From Actinomycetota bacterium (GTDB lineage: Bacteria > Actinomycetota > Actinomycetes > S36-B12 > UBA10799), in the NCBI GenBank assembly GCA_963169255.1, contig CAUJEJ010000209.1, positions 1-41,361 on the forward strand: a stretch of 41,361 nt of DNA, in the 5' to 3' direction. Shown here piece after piece: positions 28,956-36,357 of this stretch. Made by a program: the position numbers and the translations under genes. Every line of letters starts with the position of its first letter. Positions within the stretch are counted from its first letter, which is position 1. The notes under the pieces are model-generated. The model had not been told where the DNA came from, searched no databases, and saw nothing but the letters and a program-made list of their open reading frames with translations.

Positions 28956-29963
28956 TCACCTCCGCCCGGCCATGTGCGCCGGCATTCCCGAGCCACGCGC
29001 CGGCCCTTGATCTGCGTCGCGGATCGACGACCCGGTGTGGGCCATGAAGACGTCGTCCAACGAGGGCCGCGCAACACTCACTGCGCGAATCGCCATCCCC
29101 ATCTCAAACAACTGGGGGACAAACTGTTCGCCGTCGGCCACCGCGAAGATCACCGTTCCATCGACGACCTGAGCGTCAATCCCGAACTTCTCTCCGATCG
29201 CGGTGATGGCCGCGTCGTTGTCGTCAGTGCGGATCTCTACGCGATCCTTACCCACTTGCGCCTTCAGCGCAGCCGGGGTGTCCAGCGCGACGATCTTTCC
29301 AGCGTCCATGATCGCGATTCGGTCGCAGTGGTCGGCCTCATCCATGTAGTGCGTGGTAACAAAGATCGTGATGTCTTCGGTATCGCGCAGTTGGTAGAGG
29401 TACTTCCAGATCGAACTGCGAGTCTGCGGATCAAGACCGACTGTCGGCTCGTCGAGGAACAACACCGTCGGCGAGTGCATGAGCCCACGAGCGATTTCCA
29501 GGCGCCGCTTCATTCCACCGGAGAACGTCTGGACTAACGAATCACGCCGGTCCCACAAACCGACCATCTCGAGAACCTGCTGCATGCGCGGACGTACGAG
29601 CGCTCTCGGCACTCCGTACAACTCGGCGTGAAACTCAAGGTTCTGAGCAGCTGACAGGTAGACGTCGAGTGTGGTCTCTTGGAACACAAGCCCGATGTTG
29701 CGGCGCACGTCGTCGCGTTGCGTGAGGACATCAAAGTCCGCCACCCGTGCGGTTCCGCCGGACGGATCCAACAGCGTGCACAGGATCGAAATAGTGGTGG
29801 ATTTACCGGCGCCATTTGGACCCAAAAATCCAAATGTCTCGCCGGAATACACCGTGAGATCGATCCCGCGCACGGCCTGAACATCGCCAAAGTCCTTGGT
29901 TAGACCTTCGACGAGGACCGCTGGGGCTGCTGCAGTGTCGATGTGACGCGGCAGTGCATCCAC
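28956..29963 (-). CDS. ABC transporter ATP-binding protein (DrrA-like)
   Basis: FGFLGPNGAGKSTTISIL (Walker A), QTFSGGMKRRLEIARGL (signature), LFLDEPTVGLDPQ (Walker B). Confidence 0.96.
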   Translation of the reverse strand: MDALPRHIDTAAAPAVLVEGLTKDFGDVQAVRGIDLTVYSGETFGFLGPNGAGKSTTISILCTLLDPSGGTARVADFDVLTQRDDVRRNIGLVFQETTLDVYLSAAQNLEFHAELYGVPRALVRPRMQQVLEMVGLWDRRDSLVQTFSGGMKRRLEIARGLMHSPTVLFLDEPTVGLDPQTRSSIWKYLYQLRDTEDITIFVTTHYMDEADHCDRIAIMDAGKIVALDTPAALKAQVGKDRVEIRTDDNDAAITAIGEKFGIDAQVVDGTVIFAVADGEQFVPQLFEMGMAIRAVSVARPSLDDVFMAHTGSSIRDADQGPARGSGMPAHMAGRR

Positions 29964-30002
29964 GTAGTTCCCCTTAGCTTCGACGTCGGGTGCGGCGAGC
30001 GA

Positions 30003-30803
30003 CTACTTCGTTGTCTTCGCCTTGACCGACGGCTTCTTGGCTGTTGCTGGCTTCCGTGGCTTCTTCGCTACGACCGCCTGGTTCGACCCAGTTGATCCGT
30101 CGTCCGTTGCAGACTTCGGCTTCATCGCGGCCGGCTCGGTCGCCAGAATCGCATACAGGTCACGCTGGGTAGATGCGAGTAGTTCCGCAGCAGCAGCAAC
30201 GTGTTCTGGTGATCCCACCTGACCAACCTGTCGGGCCGCCAGACTTATTCCATGAACGGCCTCGCGCAGTGACGAAGTGTCGTTGCCTCTACTTGACTCC
30301 CAAACTTGGGAGAGCTCAGTCCCGAACTCTTCAACGTACTGCTCACCAGCGGGAGTCAAATACGCTACGCCACGACGGGAATCATCTGCTTCAACTCGAA
30401 CCAGACCCTCATCCTGCAGCTGCTGCAGCGCGGGGTACACCGAACCGGGGCTCGGTTGCCAGGCACCTTCACTTCGTTCCCCGATCGCCTGCATCAACTC
30501 GTAGCCGTGGCGTGGCTGCTCTGCAATGAGCAGCAGGAGGGCGGACCGGACGTCACCGCGGCGGTGCCGACGGCCCCCGCGATAGCGGCCCGTAGAGCGA
30601 GGACTCGGTGGCCCGAGCAGCCCCAACGGGCCTGCATCGAGGTGGCGTTCAAAACGGCGCTGGCTGCGTTCACGAGCGCGGGTTCGTCGACTGTCGTCGG
30701 TGAAGGGTTTCGGATCGACCGAATCGATGGTGCCTGCATCTGCTGGCAGCAAGGTGTCGGCGATCTGGACGAACTTGTTGTCTTTTGTTGGCTTCTTTGG
30801 CAT
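30003..30803 (-). CDS. PadR-family transcriptional regulator with basic N- and C-terminal extensions
   Basis: LLLIAEQPRHGYELMQAIGERSEGAWQPSPGSVYPALQQLQDEGLVRVEADDSRRGVAYLTPAGEQ; start set at MPKKPTKDNKF. Confidence 0.9.
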   Translation of the reverse strand: MPKKPTKDNKFVQIADTLLPADAGTIDSVDPKPFTDDSRRTRARERSQRRFERHLDAGPLGLLGPPSPRSTGRYRGGRRHRRGDVRSALLLLIAEQPRHGYELMQAIGERSEGAWQPSPGSVYPALQQLQDEGLVRVEADDSRRGVAYLTPAGEQYVEEFGTELSQVWESSRGNDTSSLREAVHGISLAARQVGQVGSPEHVAAAAELLASTQRDLYAILATEPAAMKPKSATDDGSTGSNQAVVAKKPRKPATAKKPSVKAKTTK

Positions 30804-31016
30804 TTCATTCTCAATTCTTCTTGTGCCGCGGGGGCGGACTTTTCTCATCGCGCTCGACGCTGCTCGCATGAACCCAAGCGGGCCGCGTGCGCGTCGCGCA
30901 GTGCGACGTCGGCGAACGGCAGGTTCAGAAGGATTCGTAAACCGATGTGAGGCCAATCCGTGGCTATCACCACGGAGCCCATTCACATTCGCCAGATCAA
31001 TTCACCGACACCTTTA

Positions 31017-31026
31017 CGATATATCG
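31017..31026. promoter_or_regulatory. Perfect palindrome CGATATATCG upstream of padR, candidate operator over a -10-like region
   Basis: AT-rich palindrome in the padR upstream region; minus strand TTGCTT-N18-TATCGT fits a sigma-70-like promoter overlapping it. Confidence 0.4.
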
Positions 31027-31090
31027 GTAACTAATCGAGAAGCAAGCCTTTTTCGAAGAAAATATCCCCGAGGCCTCCCCAGTGAATGAA

Positions 31091-31807
31091 CTAACGCAGT
31101 CGACGAGCCAGCGTCAGTCCCACTTGCGCGAGACCAATCAACCCAGTCGCAAACGCGGCGGTGGCGCCGATCGATGCCCATGACGATGCGGCCACGCCGT
31201 ACGGCGCCCACGCCGCCAAGCCTAGGAAGACAGCCGCAATAACGATCCTGGTCGGCCGCTCCGAGATGCTGACGACCCCAACTTCACTAACCCCAACAAT
31301 CGCGGCACGCGCTCTCGCGTACTCCTGCACGAAGCCAATGAACACCGCACCGGCAACGATCCAGCCGGGCGCGCCGACGACCCACAGCGCGCCTAGGAGC
31401 GCCGCATCGGCGAATCGATCTGCCACCGAGTCAAGGACGTATCCCCCGCGAGTGGTTCGACCGGAAATGACGGCAACGGCACCGTCGAGGTTGTCGAGCA
31501 GGCCACTTAATGCGGTGACCGCAACTGCCAACCAGAGCCACACTGAATTCGACGCGTTGATACCGATCCAGCACAACAGTGGAACGGCGCCGGCAACAAC
31601 CACTCCGACAATCGTGACGCCGTTGGGTGAAAGCCCTGTCCGCGTTAGAGGCTTCGCTACGCGATACGCAAAGGTCAACCACCCACGGATTAGCGACGAG
31701 CCGCGGGGGTCGAGATCACCGTGTAGTTGCGACCACCGATCGAAGTAGGCATCGAGCGTTTCAACAGGTTCGCTGCGGCCGAACGACTGCTGATCATGTG
31801 CGCTCAC
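31091..31807 (-). CDS. CDP-alcohol phosphatidyltransferase family protein
   Basis: 238 aa polytopic; LSGLLDNLDGAVAVISGRTTRGGYVLDSVADRFADAAL (variant of the D-G-x2-A-R-x8-G-x3-D-x3-D motif). Confidence 0.85.
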   Translation of the reverse strand: MSAHDQQSFGRSEPVETLDAYFDRWSQLHGDLDPRGSSLIRGWLTFAYRVAKPLTRTGLSPNGVTIVGVVVAGAVPLLCWIGINASNSVWLWLAVAVTALSGLLDNLDGAVAVISGRTTRGGYVLDSVADRFADAALLGALWVVGAPGWIVAGAVFIGFVQEYARARAAIVGVSEVGVVSISERPTRIVIAAVFLGLAAWAPYGVAASSWASIGATAAFATGLIGLAQVGLTLARRLR

Positions 31808-31828
31808 CGGACAGCCCTGCTCATCGCG

Positions 31829-32710
31829 TCACTGTGCGGTGGCGCCGAGTCCGAGGTTCGCGTAAATGTCACGCGTCGCTGTGGATCGATTGAGGGTGTA
31901 GAAGTGCAGCCCGGGCGCTCCACCTTCGAGCAGTTCACGGCACAACCTACTCGCCATCTCGATTCCAAGATCCCGGACATAGTCGTCGCCCACCCGCTCG
32001 AATTCGGCTGCAACGTCAGCAGGGAAGTCGGCGCCCGACAGCGAGGCAAAGCGAGTGATTTGGGCCAAATTCGTGACCGGCATGATTCCCGGAATGATTG
32101 GAATCGTTACGCCTCCGGCGCGAGCCCGATCAACAAGTTGGAAGTACGCCGACGATTTGAAGAAGAACTGGGTGATCGCAAACTCCGCTCCGGCTTCCTG
32201 CTTTGCCCGCAGGACCTCGACGTCGACCTGAGCGGACATCGACGCCGGGTGTGGATCCGGGAACGCCGCGACACCGACGGAGAAGTCGCCGCTGCGGGTT
32301 GCGAGGGCGACGAGTTCGGCCGCGTAGTTGAGTCCACCCTCATGGGCGACCCATTGGTCGCCAGGTCCACCGGGCGGGTCCCCGCGCAGCGCAAGCACGT
32401 TGTGCACGCCCGCCGCCGCGTACTCATCGATGACCGATTCCAACTCGGAGACGGTGGCGCCCACACAGGTTAGGTGCCCCACGGGAACCATCTGAGTTTC
32501 CTTGGCGATGCGTCCAGTGATGCCGACGGTGCGATCGCGTGTGGTACCGCCAGCGCCATACGTCACCGAAACAAAAGTGGGTGCCAGCGGCTCAAGCTCA
32601 CCCAACGCCTTCCAAAGCTGCGCCTCACCAGCATCGGTCTTGGGCGGGAAGAACTCGAACGAAAACGACTGTGAACCTGTTGCAAGCAGGTCGCCTACAC
32701 GAACGGACAT
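31829..32710 (-). CDS. metF: Methylenetetrahydrofolate reductase
   Basis: FSFEFFPPKTDAGEAQLW, SVTYGAGGTTRDRT, HLTCVGATVSELE, LALRGDPPGG, FAITQFFFKSSAYFQLVDRA. Confidence 0.95.
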   Translation of the reverse strand: MSVRVGDLLATGSQSFSFEFFPPKTDAGEAQLWKALGELEPLAPTFVSVTYGAGGTTRDRTVGITGRIAKETQMVPVGHLTCVGATVSELESVIDEYAAAGVHNVLALRGDPPGGPGDQWVAHEGGLNYAAELVALATRSGDFSVGVAAFPDPHPASMSAQVDVEVLRAKQEAGAEFAITQFFFKSSAYFQLVDRARAGGVTIPIIPGIMPVTNLAQITRFASLSGADFPADVAAEFERVGDDYVRDLGIEMASRLCRELLEGGAPGLHFYTLNRSTATRDIYANLGLGATAQ

Positions 32711-32716
32711 CCCTGC

Positions 32717-32722
32717 AGCGTA
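32717..32722 (-). promoter_or_regulatory. -10 element TACGCT, 6 nt before metF ATG
   Basis: Minus strand TACGCT-GCAGGG-ATG. Confidence 0.45.
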
Positions 32723-32856
32723 GCGCCCACGCAAGCAACCGAGGGACGTTGCAACACCGGAATCACGCATCCGTTGCCGGAAGACTTGATCACGAAATCA
32801 GTGAGTGCAAATCCGCGAGATCGTGGTCCCGAACCAAACTGCTGCCACCTACCTCT

Positions 32857-32862
32857 TAGAGT
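32857..32862 (+). promoter_or_regulatory. -10 element TAGAGT, 6 nt before crtE GTG
   Basis: TAGAGT-GGACGT-GTG. Confidence 0.45.
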
Positions 32863-32868
32863 GGACGT

Positions 32869-33942
32869 GTGGCGACTACGGCTTCCCCGTTCGATGTCGA
32901 AGACGTTCGTGCTCGCGTGTCTCGCGCGCTGACGGAATACGTTGACGCACAAGTTCCGATCTTGGAGGCGATTAGCCTCGATCTGAGCCCTCTCAACGAC
33001 TTGCTCATCTCGTTCACCTCGGGCGGCAAGCGACTTCGCCCGGTCCTCGCCTGGTGGGGTTGGCGAAGCGCCGGTGGCGGTGACGACGACCGGATGATCA
33101 AAGCTGCTACCGCCTTAGAACTCTTGCAGGCATGTGCTCTCATCCACGACGACGTCATGGATGGATCTGACACCCGTCGCGGTGCACCCTCCGTCCACCG
33201 CTCTCTCGAAGCACTTCACCGAGCGGAGAATTGGTGCGGCTCGGACCAGACGTTCGGACTGTCTGGGGCAGTCCTACTAGGCGATCTGTGTCTGAGTTGG
33301 GCTGACCAAGTGCTCTTTGAGTCGGGATTGGAGTCAACCGCACTGCTGCGGGCAAAACCCATCCTTGACGCCACCCGAACCGAACTCATGGTCGGTCAAT
33401 ACCTCGATGTCCTTGAACAGGCACGGGCGCAGATCACGCCTGAACGGGCGCTACGTGTCGCGCGCTACAAGTCCGCGAAGTACACGATTGAACGGCCGCT
33501 CCATCTCGGCGTCGCGCTCGCAGGCGGGGACGCCGAGCTGATGGCGGCAATGAGCGCATACGGGCTTCCACTCGGTGAAGCGTTCCAACTCCGCGACGAC
33601 GTTCTTGGCGTATTCGGCGACCCACAAACGACGGGAAAGCCGGCCGGGGATGATCTGCGCGAAGGCAAGCAGAACTACCTGATTGCGTGTGCGTATCAAA
33701 CGGCCACCGCGGTACAACGGGTCGAACTCACTGAGGGACTCGGAGATCTCGGCCTCTCCATCGATGACATCGAATCGCTACGGCGCGTGATTGTCGAAAC
33801 GGGCGCACTTGAACAAACAGAAGCCCGGATTCGCTCGAGCACGGAGTCGGCGCTGTCCGCATTGACCGAACATGAACTCCGCAACAACGCGCGCGACGTG
33901 CTCGAGTCGCTCGCCATCGCAGCAACCAACCGCACTCACTGA
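32869..33942 (+). CDS. crtE: Polyprenyl (geranylgeranyl) diphosphate synthase
   Basis: 357 aa; GGKRLRPVLAWWG, LIHDDVMDGSDTRRG (first Asp-rich motif), FQLRDDVLGVFGDPQTTGKPAGDDLREGKQN; followed by crtI. Confidence 0.92.
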   Translation: MATTASPFDVEDVRARVSRALTEYVDAQVPILEAISLDLSPLNDLLISFTSGGKRLRPVLAWWGWRSAGGGDDDRMIKAATALELLQACALIHDDVMDGSDTRRGAPSVHRSLEALHRAENWCGSDQTFGLSGAVLLGDLCLSWADQVLFESGLESTALLRAKPILDATRTELMVGQYLDVLEQARAQITPERALRVARYKSAKYTIERPLHLGVALAGGDAELMAAMSAYGLPLGEAFQLRDDVLGVFGDPQTTGKPAGDDLREGKQNYLIACAYQTATAVQRVELTEGLGDLGLSIDDIESLRRVIVETGALEQTEARIRSSTESALSALTEHELRNNARDVLESLAIAATNRTH

Positions 33943-33964
33943 GCAAGAGACTGGAGCCACGTCG

Positions 33965-35431
33965 ATGAAACAGGTTCGCGGCAAGTCGGATCGGGTTGTC
34001 GTCGTGGGAGCCGGTTTGGGCGGCCTGGCAACAGCGATGCGGCTGGCCGCAGCTGGCCGCAGCGTCACGGTTGTGGAACGCGAGGCAGTACCGGGTGGCA
34101 GAGCGGGAATGTGGGAGGTCGATGGCCACCGGTTCGATACCGGACCAACAGTCCTGACCATGCCGAACCTCATTGACGATGTGTTTGAGTGTTTAGGCGA
34201 GAAGACAGCAGACTGGCTCGAGTTGCAAACCGTTTCACCGCTCTACCGGACGTACTACCCCGACGGCTCTCGCCTCGATGTGCATTCAAACCCGCAAGAG
34301 ATGGCTGCAGAGATCGACGCCAAAATCGGTCCCGATGAGGCAGGCAACTACCTTCGCTTCGTCGACTTCGTCAGCGAGCTCTACACCCTAGAGATGTCGG
34401 ATTTCATCGATCGCAATATTGATTCGCCGCTGGACTTGGTGACGGGAAACCTTGCACGCCTCGCCGCAATCGGCGGGTTCCGCCGGCTCGCTCCCAAGGT
34501 CAACGAGTACCTCAAGGACCCTCGAACACAACGGGTTTTCTCGTTCCAAGCGATGTACGCAGGTATGTCGCCGTTCGACGCCCTCGCGATCTACGCAGTG
34601 ATCGCCTACATGGATTCCGTCGCCGGGGTGTACTTCCCGAAGGGCGGGATGCATGCGGTGCCTGTGGCCATGGCCGCTGCCGCAGCCAAACACGGAGTCG
34701 AGTTTCACTACAACACCGAAGTCGCACAGGTTGAACGGTCCGGCGAGCGCGCGACGGCGGTGATCACAACTAACGGGCTGCGCATTCCGGCAGATGTGGT
34801 CGTCCTCAACCCCGATTTGCCGATTGCACACCGGGATCTGCTGAACCGAGAACCATGGTCAATCCGGCGATTGAACTACTCCCCCTCATGCGCGGTGCTC
34901 TTGGCCGGATCGAGCGCCACCTACTCGCAGATCGCGCATCACAACATTCACTTCGGGCGGGCCTGGAAGGGTGTGTTCTCCGAGCTCATCGATCAGCAGC
35001 AGATCATGAGTGACCCGAGCTTCTTCGTGACGAACGCGACCCACTCGGACCCCTCACTGGCCCCGGCCGGAAAACAGAACTACTACGTGTTGTTCCCAAC
35101 TCCGAACAACCGGGCGAACATCGACTGGAAGCAGTTTGGTCCGCAGTATCGAGATCAAATGGTCGCCACTCTTGAAGAGAATGGCTACATCGGATTCGGT
35201 GACTCGATCTCTGTCGAGAAGCTCACGACGCCGCTCGATTGGGAACAGGCAGGCATGGCAGCAGGAGCACCCTTTGCCGCGAGTCACTCGTTCACCCAGA
35301 CAGGGCCATTCCGACCCCGCAATCTCTGGGGCGAGAACGTGGTCTTCACTGGCTCTGGAACGACACCGGGAGTCGGAGTGCCGATGGTGTTGATCTCGGG
35401 GAAACTCGCCGCACAGAGGATCACGGGGTAG
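33965..35431 (+). CDS. crtI: Phytoene desaturase
   Basis: VVVVGAGLGGLATAMRLAAAGRSVTVVEREAVPGGRAGMWEVDGHRFDTGPTVLTMP; YFPKGGMHAVPVAMA; VVFTGSGTTPGVGVPMVLISGKLAAQRI. Confidence 0.93.
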   Translation: MKQVRGKSDRVVVVGAGLGGLATAMRLAAAGRSVTVVEREAVPGGRAGMWEVDGHRFDTGPTVLTMPNLIDDVFECLGEKTADWLELQTVSPLYRTYYPDGSRLDVHSNPQEMAAEIDAKIGPDEAGNYLRFVDFVSELYTLEMSDFIDRNIDSPLDLVTGNLARLAAIGGFRRLAPKVNEYLKDPRTQRVFSFQAMYAGMSPFDALAIYAVIAYMDSVAGVYFPKGGMHAVPVAMAAAAAKHGVEFHYNTEVAQVERSGERATAVITTNGLRIPADVVVLNPDLPIAHRDLLNREPWSIRRLNYSPSCAVLLAGSSATYSQIAHHNIHFGRAWKGVFSELIDQQQIMSDPSFFVTNATHSDPSLAPAGKQNYYVLFPTPNNRANIDWKQFGPQYRDQMVATLEENGYIGFGDSISVEKLTTPLDWEQAGMAAGAPFAASHSFTQTGPFRPRNLWGENVVFTGSGTTPGVGVPMVLISGKLAAQRITG

Positions 35432-35435
35432 CTCG

Positions 35436-36254
35436 ATGAATGGTTCCGGAATCGACATCTCCAGGCAAGGTGTTTCGTTCCTTGAAGCAGCAACACCTGT
35501 GCCAGTGGCGGCGGGACGGTCGGAGCTGCTCACAAGCGAGCATTGGGCGCAAGGCCGAACACAATTTGGGGGCCTGGTCGCCGCCGCGATGACTAACGCG
35601 ATGGCACAAGAATGCGACGACGACCTTCACCTTCGAACGCTCAGCGTTGCATTCGCCGCGCCCATCACTGCCGGCACCGCCCTGATTGACGCCACCCTCG
35701 ACCGAACCGGATCATCGACAGCATTCGCCTCCGCCGTGGTGAGCCAAGAAGGTGCTCACAAGGCCCGCGCTCACGCCATATTCGTTCGCAACCGTGACTC
35801 CGCGATCACAGTGGAACCCACGTTGCCCACGATGGACGTCGACCTAGCGCAGGCTCAGGAGTTCCCATTTATCGAAGGTGTTGTGCCGACCTTCCTGAAG
35901 AACTTCCAACTGCGCCTTGGGGTTGGCTCATTCCCGTTCAGCGGCGCCGCTCACGGCACAATCGGCGGCTACGCTCGTCACAATCCACCGATCGCGGGAA
36001 CGAGTGCGATTTTGGGACTGCTCGACGCCTGGCCACCGGCAATCTTGCCCATGGCGACCGGGCCTGCGGCCGGAAGCACCGTGAGTTGGACGGCGCACAT
36101 CTTGTCCGAGCCGCCCAGTGACGCCGATGCGTGGTACACGTTCCGATACGACACCATTGCCTCAGACGACGGGTACGCCACTTTCGTTGGAACTCTTGCT
36201 TGCGAAGGCAGAGTCATCGCGTGGAGTGAACAACTCGCCGCGGTCTTCGCCTAG
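35436..36254 (+). CDS. Acyl-CoA thioesterase-like hot-dog fold protein
   Basis: 272 aa; WAQGRTQFGGLVAAAMTNAM, LSVAFAAPITAGTALIDATLDRTGSSTAFASAVVSQEG. Confidence 0.75.
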   Translation: MNGSGIDISRQGVSFLEAATPVPVAAGRSELLTSEHWAQGRTQFGGLVAAAMTNAMAQECDDDLHLRTLSVAFAAPITAGTALIDATLDRTGSSTAFASAVVSQEGAHKARAHAIFVRNRDSAITVEPTLPTMDVDLAQAQEFPFIEGVVPTFLKNFQLRLGVGSFPFSGAAHGTIGGYARHNPPIAGTSAILGLLDAWPPAILPMATGPAAGSTVSWTAHILSEPPSDADAWYTFRYDTIASDDGYATFVGTLACEGRVIAWSEQLAAVFA

Positions 36255-36308
36255 TACACGTCGCCGCGCAGGCTGGTTCAGAACGGCTCACACCTAGGTC
36301 GACCGCTG

Positions 36309-36351
36309 GGGTGAACCTGGCACCGTGGCAATCACAGCACCAGGTTCACCC
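36309..36351. terminator. Bidirectional hairpin terminator candidate between convergent genes
   Basis: Perfect 12-bp arms GGGTGAACCTGG / CCAGGTTCACCC with 19-nt loop. Confidence 0.6.
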
Positions 36352-36357
36352 GTTGAG

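Noticed and set aside
34041-34065. Tandem 10-bp repeat CTGGCCGCAG x2
   Set aside because: Encodes the LAAAGRS stretch of the FAD motif of CrtI; codon-level coincidence in a conserved region.
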